A stretch of DNA of 64,000 nucleotides, from contig CM056744.1 of NCBI GenBank assembly GCA_029851415.1, forward strand, positions 67,450,172 through 67,514,171, given 5' to 3'. Positions within the stretch are counted from its first letter, which is position 1. Each line of letters opens with the position of its first letter. This document shows positions 31,893-42,378 of the stretch, one piece after another. Under the pieces are notes generated by a model that saw only the letters and a list, made by a program, of their open reading frames with translations, had not been told where the DNA came from and did no database searches. The position numbers and the translations under genes were made by a program. The stretch is from Eretmocerus hayati (Eukaryota > Arthropoda > Insecta > Hymenoptera > Aphelinidae).

Positions 31893-34108
31893 TTCTACTG
31901 CCAACTTTAATACACTTGGAGTACATTCTAGGACCCTTAAGTTGGATTTTGGGCCTATCCCCGAACCTGGGAATCACTGCTATGAATTTCGAGAGCGATT
32001 TTTAGCCAAAAACATGTTATAGACACTGTATATTTGACCAAAATCGTTGATTCTAAATCAATGATCGTTCTGCTGCCTCCTGAAAAACAATAGCGATGAA
32101 TTCTGGGATAAATTCACGAGATTTTCAGCCAACTCTCGAATTTGATAATTGCTGTTGAGATGGTTGGGGTAAGTTTTGAGCTAAAAACTGTTGGAAATGC
32201 CTTACCGCCTGATCAAAGTCATGGATTTTAGCTCGGATTCTCTACTATTGCCAGCTCAAAAACACTTGGAGTGCACTCTAGAAAGACTGAACATGATTTT
32301 GAAGTCAATCCCGAGTCTCAAACTTACTGCAGGATGATTTATGACCGATATCAGGCCAGAAAAGCTACAAAAAAAATTGACGTTTGGGAAAAAACTATGA
32401 ATTTTAGATGGAGAAAAACTCTACTGCCAACAAGTTAAGGCTTGACGTACATTCCAGTCCTCCCTCACAAAATTTCGAGCTCAAGCCCGAATCTGGGAAT
32501 TGCTGCTGAGAGCTCTGAGATCGATTCTGAGTAAAAAGCGTGAGATGAATCGGGCAAATTTTTGCGTAATGAGTACCATTCTATCTCGTTACAAGTCCAA
32601 AAGTGAATATTTTGAGCCCGGTGTCATGCCCCCGAATCACTGCAGTGTGATCTGCAATCAAGATTGAGCCGAAATCATCGGAAATCCGTGCGGATCCCAC
32701 GGAGAATGACGAGTTTCAGGAGGGGAACCATACTACTGCCAACTCGAGAACGATCTTATCGAGTTCCAAATTTCCCAGTGAATTTTTTGGGCACATTCCC
32801 GTGTCTCAAAACTACTGCAGTCCGATCTGAGAACAATATTTGGGCCAGAGTACTCGCAAATCAGCGCGGGTCATATGAAAGAAGATGGAATCTAGGGCGT
32901 AAATCCTACTCCTGCCAACTTGAGAATGAATCCAGGACATTTTTGGTATAGCTGCGGGTATTTTGGGCCCGATCCTGTGTCTGGCGATAACTGCAGTGCG
33001 ATCTGCGATCGGTATTGGGCCCAGAATTGTGGGAAACTTCTGCGGATCCTAAAGAAAATGTCGATTTCTAGGGGGTAAATCGTACTACTGCCAATTCCAT
33101 CAGGAATCCAATACATTTTTGAACCGATTAGAAACATTTTAAGCCGGGCCTCGTCGCTCAGAATCACTGCAAAGCGATTTAAAACCCGAATTGGGGCCTG
33201 AAACCGTGGAAATTCGTGCGGATTCCACGGGAAATGATGGGGTTCAGAATGGAAATCGTAATACTGCCAAACCGCGAGCGATCCAACCGTATTCCATGTT
33301 TGTCAGTCAATATTTTGGGCCCGTTCCCATGGCTCAGAGATACTGCAGTGCGAGCTGAGATCGGTATTGGGCCCAGAATCATCGGAAATGATCACAAATC
33401 GTATTCAGAATCATGAATTCTAGGGGGTAAATCCTATTCCTGCCAACTCAATGAATAATCCAGTTGATTTTGGGATCGAATATGAATATTTTGAGCCCAG
33501 TTCCGTCACTCAGATCCACTGCAGTGCGATGTAAAACCTGTATTGGGCCCCGGATTGTCGGAAATCCGTGCGCATCCCACGGAAAATTATCAATCTTATG
33601 ACGGAAATCGTACTACTGCGACCCTTAAAAGCGACCCAGCACATTTTGAATTAGAAGTGAAATATTTTGGGCCCAGTCCCGTCACTCAGATCTACTGTAG
33701 TGCGATCTGCGATCGGTATTGGGCCCAGAATCGTCGGAAACTCCTGCGAATCCTACAGAAGATGACGATTCCTAGGGGACGAATCGTACTACTGCCAACT
33801 GGATGATGAATCCAGTCCATTCCGGGATTGACAAGGAATATTTTGGGCCCGGTTCCATGTCTCAGAGTTACTGCAGTGCGATCTGAGATCGGTATTGGGC
33901 CCAGAATCGTCGAAAACTTCTCCGGATCCTACAGAAAATAACGATTTCTCGGGGGTGAATCGAACCTTTGCCAACTGGATAATGAACTCGGTACATTTCG
34001 GGATCAACTAGAAATCTTTTGGACCAAGCCCGTCACTCATATCCACTGCAGTGCGATCCGAGATCGGTATTGGGCCCAGAATCGTCGGAAACTCCTGCGG
34101 ATCCTTTT
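31893..34108. repeat. 176-bp tandem repeat array, left arm
   Basis: A TACTACTGCC-like block recurs at 32731, 32907, 33083, 33259, 33435, 33611, 33787 and 33963: exactly 176 bp each time, despite substitutions between units. More diverged units lie upstream at 31893, 32068, 32243 and 32419. Each unit also has a conserved ACTGCAGTGCGAT block and a GGTATTGGGCCCAGAAT block. Confidence 0.9.
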
Positions 34109-35639
34109 TGAGTTTCGTTTTTGATGAAGCTCAAACATTGAGACAAAGTATCTTATTGAATGAGAGTAAATGTACTCAATTGTTGATTACAATATTCTTT
34201 TCAAATAATTAATTTATAAAATTATGTACTGACTCGGAAAAATATGTGAAAGTTCCTAGAATAATATGGTAGGATTCATGTTGACCACTGTCTCAAAAGT
34301 AGGATACTTCTCAATTAAAAAAAATGTTGAATGTTCAAAATATTCCAAATTTGTATAATTCATTGATAGACGGATTCTGTGTATTTCACTCCGAAATCTT
34401 ATCCTAATCACACTGTATTTGTATGATTATTCAAATCTTGAGATTGATGCCTGTATAATGATTCGAGGTTCCTCTTATTAAGACTCTTGAGATGGAATCT
34501 CATCCAAAATTTCAACACTAATATACTGAAGCACGAATATTCAAATGACTTGAGCTTCAATCTTCAGCCATAGAATTTGACGATGATACTTTCCATGGAG
34601 TCTGTTCTTTCACCTTGGAAAAGGCCCCGCCATAAATAATAGAATTTTGGGTTTCAGCTGATCCTGTCCATTTGGTAATCGAACGATAGATTTTAACGAG
34701 CTGAATAAAAGACTAAATGGGCGCAAGAACCGATAACGTATCATTTTTTAGTAATTCGTGATGGAAGTTGCTTGGGCTTGCAAGCTAAGGTATAGGGTTA
34801 TGCGATGTTCACGGGGTACTGTACGCATTAGAATTCTATGTTAGCCTGCTGATACCATCTTGTGAAACTCGCAATACAATTGCAAAGGAATTCATCTGTT
34901 GTTTGATATTATTCAACCTTTGCTTTTCGTAGGTCTTCGCAATGAAAATAGTCCAAAAACGCTCGAATTCAAAAGAGAGAAGTCAGAGCGTTTTTCTGCA
35001 GAGGTTCAGCAGGACTGTGAAATAGCTCGCCCTTGCGCTTCAGAGAAGCTTTTCCGGAGGGAGCTCCTCCAAAAAGAGTCAACATGTCTTAGTCAAAGAT
35101 TCGCAGGCATTCAACGAATGCCGCACGCATCGATTGGAAATGAGTGCTGGGAAACGTTTCGGGGAATTCAATAAATCGATCTATTTAAGGACACTGTTAT
35201 TTCGCATAAGATGGTTGCTCGGGGATTGGCAGAGTCTGTTGATGATGAAAAACCGATTTTAAGACTCTTCTTTGAGTACTTTTCTATGCAAGGGCGAGCT
35301 ATATCACAGCCTCGTTGGACTTGCAGGCAATCCCTCCATTCGCTCTTCCAAACTCGAGCGATTGTCGACTATTTTGAAATCCAGTTTTAGAAGAGCGAAG
35401 TCCGAATAATTTCGAATTACTTATCAACTGTTTGCAGATATATTGCGGGTCTCACAAGATGAACAATAAGCAAACTAACAAGGAAATCGAGTGCGTGGCG
35501 CATCTTGTAAACATGACATAACCCTGGTTGAGCTTGCAAGCTCGGGCGACTTTTGTCACGATTACTCATAAACGATACGTTGTCGGTCCTTGCGCCCATT
35601 GAGATTTTTATTCAGCTCATCTTAGTACGATTTCCGTCC

Positions 35640-38278
35640 TAAGATTGATCATTTCCCGTGGGATCCGCACGGATTTCCGACGATCCGGGGCCCAATACAG
35701 GTTTTACATCGCACTGCAGTAGATCTGAGTGACGGGACTCGGCTCAAAATATTCATATTCGATCCCAAAATCAACTGGATTATTCATTGAGTTGGCAAGG
35801 ATAGGATTTACCCCCTAGAATTCATGATTCTGAATACGATTTGTGATCATTTCCGATGATTCTGGGCCCAATACCGATCTCAGCTCGCACTGCAGTATCT
35901 CTGAGCCATGGGAACGGGCCCAAAATATTGCCTGACGAACATGAAATACGGTGGGATCGCTCGCGGTTTGGCAGTATTACGATTTCCATTCTGCACCCCA
36001 TCATCTCCCGTGGAATCCGCACGAATTTCCAACGTTTCAGGCCCCAATTCGGGTTTTAGATCGCACTGCAGTGATTCTGAGCGACGAGGCCCGGCATAAA
36101 ATGTTTCTAGTCGATTCGAAAATGTATTGGATTCCTGATGAAATTGGCAGTAGTACGATTTACCCCCTAGAAATCGCCATTTTCTATAGGATCCGCAGAA
36201 GTTTCACACAATTCTGGGCCCAATACCGATCGCAGATCGCACTGCAGTTATTGCCAGACACAGGATCGGGCCCAAAATACCCGCAGCTATACTAAAAATG
36301 TTCTGGGTTCACCCTCAAGGTTGCAGGAGTAGGATTTACGCCCTAGATTCCATCTTCTTTTATATGACCCGCGCTGATTTGCGAGTACTCTGGCCCAAAT
36401 ATTGTTCTTAGATCGGACTGCAGTAGTTTTGAGACACGGGAATGTGCCCAAAAAATTCACTGGGAAATTTGGAACTCGATAAGATCGTTCTCGAGTTGGC
36501 AGTAGTATGGTTCCCCTCCTGAAACTCGTCATTCTCCGTGGGATCGACACGGATTTCGGATGATTTCGGCTGAATCTTGATTGCAGATCACACTGCAGTG
36601 ATTCGGGGGCATGACACCGGGCTCAAAATATTCACTTTTGGACTTGTAACGAGATGGAATGGTGCTTACCTTGGCAGTAGTAGAATTGAAGAAAAATATT
36701 CAACTATTCCTCATCAGATCGACTGTAATTCACGACGATACTGGGCTCAATATGCATCTGAAATTTCTCTGCAGCAATTTTCAGATGCAGGATTTGGCTA
36801 GAAATTCGCGTCTATGATCCTAGATTTCACTGTATGTATTCTTGGGGTGGCAGTAGTACTTATTGGGAGTTAGAATCATTAGATCTAGCTCATTTCTAGT
36901 GCCACTTCGCAATTTCTGCCTCAGAATCGATCTCAAAGCTCTCAGCAGATATATAAAGAATCGAGGTTCTGTTCAAAATCACGTCAAATGATCTCAAAAT
37001 GTTTCTCGATTGCTGTTCAGGTGGCAGTAGGACGATTCCCGCTCTATGATCCACGATCATGCGAGAATTCTCTACCTTTCTGAAATGCTGCTGGATAAGG
37101 ATTGATCTCAGTGCTCTTAGCAGCGATTCTCGGGGGTGAGATTGGGTGCATAATTCTGTGAGTGAGATCTAGAATTGGTTCCAATTGTTGATTAGTTGGC
37201 AGTACTCCTTTTATTCACCTCAATATCATCATTTTGCGCCAAAAATGCCGTATCTGCGAGCCTTTATCGACCCAATACCGGCACTGAATCTCACTGCAGC
37301 AGTTCTCGGACTCGGTATCAGTGTCAAAATCTTGCCGAGTGTCACAGAGTATACTCCAAGTATTTCTAAGCTGGCAGCAATAGGAATTCCGAGCTAAAAT
37401 CGGCCAATCGGGATGATTTGCAACGCTAGTGACACACTCCTGGCACATGCCGTATTGGAATCGATCCCAGTACTCTCAGAAGTTATCCCCAGATCTCTGA
37501 TTAGGCTTAAAATTTTGCTCTTCAACCCTGGATTGTGATGTGACCATTTTTCATGTGGCAGTAGAGCGGTTTCCAACCTATGATTCATAATTACGCAAAA
37601 ATTCGCCCGATTCATCTCACGCTTTTTGCTCAGAATCGATCTCAGAGCTCTCAGCAGCAATTCCCAGATTCGGGCTTGAGCTTGGAATTTTGTGAGGGAG
37701 GACTGGAATGTACGTCAAGCCTTAACTTGTTGGCAGTAGAGTTTTTCTCCATCTAAAATTCATAGTTTTTTCCCAAACGTCAATTTTTTTTGTAGCTTTT
37801 CTGGCCTGATATCGGTCATAAATCATCCTGCAGTAAGTTTGAGACTCGGGATTGACGTCAAAATCATGTTCAGTCATTTAGAGTGCACTTCAAGTGTTTT
37901 TGAGCTGGCAGTAGTAGAAAATCCGAGCTGAAATCCATGACTTTGATCAGGCGGTGAGGCATTTTCAACCGCTTTTAGCTCAAAACTTACCCCAACAATC
38001 TCAACAGCAATTTCTAAATTCGAAAGTTAGCTAAAAATCTCGTAAATTCATCCCAGAATTCATCGCTATTGTTTTCCAGGAGACAGCAGAACGATCATTG
38101 ATTTAGAATCAACGATTTTGGTCAAATATACAGTGTCTATAACATGTTTTTGGCTAAAAATCGCTCTCGAAATTCATAGCAGGGATTCCCAGGTTCGGGG
38201 ATAGGCCCAAAATTCAATTTAAGAGCCCTAGAATGTACTCCAAGTGTATACACTAATATATTAAAGTTGGCAGTAGAA
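35640..38278. repeat. 176-bp tandem repeat array, right arm (inverted)
   Basis: The complementary block GGCAGTAGTA recurs at 35794, 35970, 36146, 36322 and 36498, exactly 176 bp apart. It continues at about 175-bp steps (36673, 36849, 37023, 37198, 37373) to about 38269 with a few indels. The orientation is opposite to the left array. Confidence 0.88.
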
Positions 38279-38674
38279 CGAGGGACTCGTCACGTGAATG
38301 TTCTGTTTCGGTAAAATTTCGTTGTTTTATTGGGGGGGGGGGGGGGGCGTTTATCGCCCCCGACCCCTCCTCATTGAGTTTATGACTGAAAAGGCATCGC
38401 GCATCGTGTAGCTGAGGAAATTTCGAAGAGAAGCCCGTTTGAATCATCCCGATAGCTGATGAAGCCGATTGAAGCGGTCTTAATAGCAAAGTTGAGATTT
38501 TGAAAAGATAGTGCGACGCCTGCTCATTATTCGAAGCTTAGTGAAGAGGGATGATCTATGGTATACAAGAAGGTGATTGGTCAAGAATTCTCCATTCAAC
38601 CTCAACACCCTGTTTAAATGATTATGTAGCTTGAATCCTTGGGTCTGACGTCACTTGGAGGATCTTAGAACGAT

Positions 38675-39160
38675 TCATTCGCCAACTGTTATCATAAGGT
38701 CCGTGACACCCTTGAGTCGCTTCAGATACTCAGGATTCTCGGGATCATACTCTCCGGACACACCGGCTTCCACTACGTTTCCCACCAACGTTCGAGCGCG
38801 TGCAGACTTTAACTTGGGAATTTTGTACGAGTCCGTGAATTTCTTTAGACAACGTCTGCAATAAAAACCGGTGCGTCAGTGCCGGTTTTCGCAAGGCTCT
38901 CTGAGTAATTCGAAAATTCTTCTATCAATCCGCAATTCGGGGGCGGAATCTGGCAGCTGATATCCTGGGCAGTTGCTGGTGTACGGCGTGGACCCTCTCT
39001 TCGGAGAGTTCAGCGGCGATACGTTAGGCAAGCACGGAGGCGACTGGTGCTGCGCGATGACCTCGAGTGCCTTCCGCATTTCGGCGTTCTGCTGGCGGTC
39101 CCTTTGTTGCTTGCAAGGGCGCTTCTCCTTGACGCAAGCGCTTCCGCTCACTGAAAGCAA
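38675..39160 (-). pseudogene. Accessory ORF C: basic Cys-containing protein with one TGA
   Basis: One frame runs from 39160 to TGA 38677-38675 (about 160 codons), with an internal TGA at 38878-38876. Downstream codons stay coding-like (FYCRRCLKKFTDSYK, then GEYDPENPEYLKRLKG). Two CxxC-like clusters flank the internal stop (PCENRH before, YCRRC after), so the TGA falls within a possible zinc-binding motif. It lies 24 bp after ORF B. No known family is recognised. Confidence 0.5.
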
Positions 39161-39184
39161 GGGAAATTGTTACTATCCCTGAAA

Positions 39185-39652
39185 TTAGCGGGCCTTATTG
39201 GCTTGGAAATTGAACGCTTCGTCCGGCAAATTCAACCAATACTGCCTTTCGCGAGGATGTTGCCTCGTTTTTAAAATCTGAACTGCACTGGCTACGGCGA
39301 TTTTGCACTGTTCCGAGCCAATTTCTGTACTCACGCACTCTGAACACTCCCAAATAGGTCTAACTAACCAAAAATCGCAAAAACAAACTCTACAACAGGG
39401 CACGTAGAGATCTGACCGGTCGATCTCGTGCAAGTAGTCAAAGTTTACTTGTGTGGCAACGACGTCCGCTCCTCCCTCGCGGAATCGGCTACATAGATTA
39501 CACAGTAAATCTCTGCCCCCATGTACCTCTAAAACAGGCCAGATAGACGGGCTGTCTTGAACACAAACCTTGCCGGACAACTTGTGTATGATATCGTCTA
39601 CGCTCAAAAAATGGAAATTACCTTCTGCCGAACCAGATTCCCGTGGTGCCAT
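39185..39652 (-). CDS. Accessory ORF B: Cys-rich protein, paralogue of A
   Basis: The ORF is intact, 155 codons, with ATG at 39652, 34 bp after ORF A. The block KLSGKVCVQDSPSIW parallels TLFGKVCLTTSPSTR of A. Cys pairs follow (LLCNLC; CCRVCFC; CSECV) with WLVRPIWE between the last two. This resembles a small zinc-binding domain protein. It has no signal peptide. The function is unknown. Confidence 0.6.
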   Translation of the reverse strand: MAPRESGSAEGNFHFLSVDDIIHKLSGKVCVQDSPSIWPVLEVHGGRDLLCNLCSRFREGGADVVATQVNFDYLHEIDRSDLYVPCCRVCFCDFWLVRPIWECSECVSTEIGSEQCKIAVASAVQILKTRQHPRERQYWLNLPDEAFNFQANKAR

Positions 39653-39686
39653 AAATTCTCGAGTTCAAGGTATCTTACTTGCGATT

Positions 39687-40127
39687 CTAGCGTCCATCAA
39701 TTCTCGAAGTGGAAAAGGTACATAATAGGTCTGCTAGCTCCCGAGCGTCCGAAGTTATCGATTCTAAGAAGGCCTGGGGGTACACGGGACCTAGTTCCTG
39801 GATAATACATTCGTAACATTCATAAATTGGCCTCGCGACATAAAAGAGTCCGTTGCACTTTTTGCAATAGGGGATCGGTTGGCCTATATAACCGACTATG
39901 TGCTTGTCGATGTGGTCAGTTAAGGTTTTCTCAAGGTCCGAATCTTGGATCCGCCTCGTAGTGCAATCCGCGCAAATTTCGGTTGAGGGCTCGTTAGGCA
40001 AAATTAACGTAAATCTGGTGCTAGGACTAGTGGTTAAGCACACCTTGCCGAAGAGGGTTTGTGCTATACCTTGAACACTGAAAATAAGACACGGGTCGGT
40101 GTTTGAACCGATATATTTCAAACTCAT
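39687..40127 (-). CDS. Accessory ORF A: Cys-rich protein, first ORF of the giant element
   Basis: The ORF is intact, 146 codons, with ATG at 40127. It has GKVCLTTSPS, then ICADC, YCKKCN and CYECI, with YVARPIYE between the last pairs, the same plan as B and G. It is the most upstream ORF I can assign to the element. The untranslated region or LTR should lie just above 40127, but I could not identify it. Confidence 0.6.
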   Translation of the reverse strand: MSLKYIGSNTDPCLIFSVQGIAQTLFGKVCLTTSPSTRFTLILPNEPSTEICADCTTRRIQDSDLEKTLTDHIDKHIVGYIGQPIPYCKKCNGLFYVARPIYECYECIIQELGPVYPQAFLESITSDARELADLLCTFSTSRIDGR

Positions 40128-41100
40128 TAAATGATAACGTCACTAATATAAGGATAATTTAGATAAACATGTGTCTTATGGCCGGTGCCTGGCAACGCGA
40201 TAAAAACTATTGAGTAATGAATATTCAACTAGGTAACTAAGGAATCGACACGTCAGCTCGACCCTTTATTCATTTTTAATAAGCCTTGACAAGGTTTCTC
40301 CATACGAGCTTACTCCGAACTACTCGTATGCTCAATTGGGTAACTGATCCTGATTTGGCCGTGCCGAGATCTGGCACCCGCGAAGCGACACGCGTGCACG
40401 AAGGGCAGCAATCGTGCGTATTCTTATGCGGTGGGTTCGCATAACTGAAATATCGGGATATGCTCTAAACTTCTACGTTACTCTTCTTAATCTCGGTGAT
40501 CGAGCTAAATTCTAACCTGGCTGCTCGTACCCTAAATTGTCAATTCAATTATATTGCTAACCGAGATGTAAATTGGTGCGATGGGCCGCTTTTCAACCTC
40601 GGGGACCGATCCGCGAACTTTTGCGGCTGGATCAATTATATCAAAATCATAGAATGTGGTCTTATGAATGATTTATGAGATGGTGGTGAGAGTTAGTGTA
40701 CCTTTGAGAATGATTTTCACCTATTCCTCCGGTTGCCCTCCAGTTTTTATGTCATGATCTGACATATGCCTGCTCTAAGAGGGGGAGAGTTTGTGCCCTG
40801 CTGGCGCTACGCAGGGCGGTTCGGACGACGTCCTGGCTTACCGCAAATGACGTCCTGGTGAATCCGTTCCCTCGAAGATGCTCACCTCAACGATATGATG
40901 ATGATGGACCCTGACAAGGAGCAGTGTAAGAGCTTGGATCTACCGTTAATGTAGCAGATTCGATCGATCCAATACTCTTACCTGGTCAAATTTACCCCGA
41001 ACCCCAGTCTAAAATGGATGCAGCCGCGATCCTTACCCGTTCTTATAGAATGGGTCAGGATGACGGTATAGTATGGATGAGGCTGGAATATCCCTATTAG
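40128..41100. other. No recognised gene; possible leader of the giant element
   Basis: The only ORF of note (40496-40678) has no motif. On the minus strand this would be the leader or LTR of the element ending at 40127, but with the other end lost there is no second LTR to compare, and I see no convincing primer binding site. Confidence 0.4.
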
Positions 41101-41109
41101 GAGGTCCCG

Positions 41110-41276
41110 ATAATATATATATGTATATATATATCTATATATATATCACGTGACCAGGATATTTCTGGCAAAATTTGGAGGTTATTCCCATGTCCTGTGC
41201 TTGTGCATGTATGTTTTGTCAGAAATATCGTGGTCACATTGTGTGTGTATATATATATATATATATACACATATCC
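41110..41276. repeat. Small palindrome flanked by TA runs
   Basis: GTGACCAGGATATTTCTGGC (from about 41150) is nearly the reverse complement of the sequence ending in GGTCAC near 41237. (TA)n runs lie on both outer sides. It may be a small MITE inserted in TA-rich DNA. Confidence 0.55.
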
Positions 41277-41349
41277 ACGCATCGATGAAATGATATACAA
41301 CTGACGAGTTGCCATTAACATTACCCGTTGACATCAAGGAATAATCTCA

Positions 41350-42082
41350 ACTGTTGACATCAGTCAAGCCCGACTCCAGACTAGTAAGATATTTTCGAGT
41401 TGCACTCTTGAAAACATTTGGTGGAGTGCTGTTTCTTGGTAAAGTCGTGATGCTCCGAGGCAATTTGTTTCAAGAACAGGAAGCAGAAACATAAAATGAG
41501 TTTCTTAGCGCAGAAGTATGATGGCTTGGGATCAGGGGATCGCCAGTCTGGAGTCTTGCTGATCTGTGTATACTCGTGTTACAAATCTCAACAATGTTCT
41601 TCGCTAGATATGAGGGCTTATTCGTCTTCAGAATTTGGAACATAGAACTGGCTGAAAAGTATTCTTTCCGCGCCTTTACCGAGAGCCATCCTAATCGTAA
41701 ACGGTAGGGAGTTACATGATCGCGCCAAGGGATGTTACCGAAAACAAAACGAGTGCAAGCATTTTGAGCACGTGAAAGTCTGGTGTTTTGCTCGTCGGTA
41801 AGGTCACAGTAAACGAGGCAGGCATAGTCAAAGTAAGGAAGGGTGGGGTTTGGATAAGGGATTTTCGCAAGGAGAAAGGGAGTGCATGCTAGTGAGGATG
41901 AAGCTGTCGCAGTGTTCCAAAAACTTTTTGGCAGATATGAGAGACGTGCTTCTTCCAGGACAAGTTGGCTGTCATCCAGATACCGAGATTTTCCACTTCG
42001 GACACGAACTCAATGGGCGTACCGTCGACAGTGATTGGAGAGAGTGCACACATATTCAGGAGTCGCAGGTTTTCGGCACTGC

Positions 42083-42084
<2 letters not shown>
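41350..42084 (-). pseudogene. Minus-strand CR1/Jockey-group ORF2 C-terminal fragment abutting (GA)n
   Basis: Reading down from about 42084, the frame shows VENLGIWMTANLSWKKHV, then after frameshifts ACLVYCDLTDEQNTRL, NACTRFVFGNIPW and HVTPYRLRLGWL. This is the post-RT region also seen at 3-596. The coding strand starts directly after the dinucleotide tract, which reads (CT)n on this strand, so it is another 5'-truncated copy beginning at (CT)n. The 3' limit is uncertain. Frameshifts make it a relic. Confidence 0.7.

Positions 42085-42129
<45 letters not shown>
42085..42129. repeat. (GA)n microsatellite shared by two divergent retroelements
   Basis: This is a tract of about 45 bp. To the left, on the minus strand, a CR1/Jockey-group fragment begins; to the right, on the plus strand, the R1-clade element begins. 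Confidence 0.9.
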
Positions 42130-42130
<1 letters not shown>

Positions 42131-42378
42131 GACACCCGTAGGGGGCTTTGAGTGTGACCTTTGGGCTGCACTTGGAGCTTGAGGGAGCGACGCCCCTCCG
42201 GACCCGAGTCCTACACTGACACTTACACACACCACACCCTACATGCACCATACTTACGCTTGCTCAAGGATTACACAGACATACCAACATTATACAGAAC
42301 ACGCATCACACACCCGTGCTGGTCTGATCCGGGGTCGGCCAGCATGCGATTCCAGGCCCTGGAAAAAAGAAGAAAGAA

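Larger units (their letters stand above)
31654..38518. mobile_element. 6.9-kb foldback element whose arms are 176-bp tandem repeats
   Basis: The left (31654 to about 35050) and right (about 35290 to 38518) parts are imperfect inverted copies. The outermost 250 bp, including a C-run (31821-31842) and its G-run partner (38331-38347), pair well; so do inner segments such as 34660-34900 with 35400-35640. Outside the centre each arm is a series of about 176-bp units. There is no intact coding ORF, and matching ORFs on opposite strands are palindrome shadows. I see no clean target duplication, so the ends are approximate. The structure resembles Foldback/Galileo-type elements, but no known family is recognised. 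Confidence 0.75.
18571..40127 (-). mobile_element. Giant Gypsy/errantivirus-like element with accessory ORFs and two envelope genes
   Basis: All ORFs are on the minus strand. In element order: accessory ORFs A, B, C (40127-38675), a 6.9-kb foldback insertion, ORFs D, E, F, G (31429-27940), gag, protease-RT-RNase H, integrase, F-like env, chuvirus-like glycoprotein. Without the two insertions the preserved part is about 14 kb. Genes abut or overlap as in a viral genome. The 3' end is lost at about 18570, where glycoprotein sequence adjoins the 3' UTR of another element. I found no LTR, so the outer limits are the limits of recognised coding sequence. That A-C and D-G belong to one element is inferred from strand, packing and paralogy. 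Confidence 0.65.

Noticed and set aside
32664..36801. ORFs in the 6.9-kb foldback
   Set aside because: They occur as mirrored pairs on opposite strands in the palindrome and repeat with the 176-bp unit; no protein motif.
31893..38278. CRISPR-like array
   Set aside because: Units of 176 bp diverge over their whole length, lack short repeats with unique spacers, and lie in a eukaryotic foldback.
40128..41100. 5' LTR of the giant element
   Set aside because: Expected here, but no second copy remains for comparison and no primer binding site was convincing.
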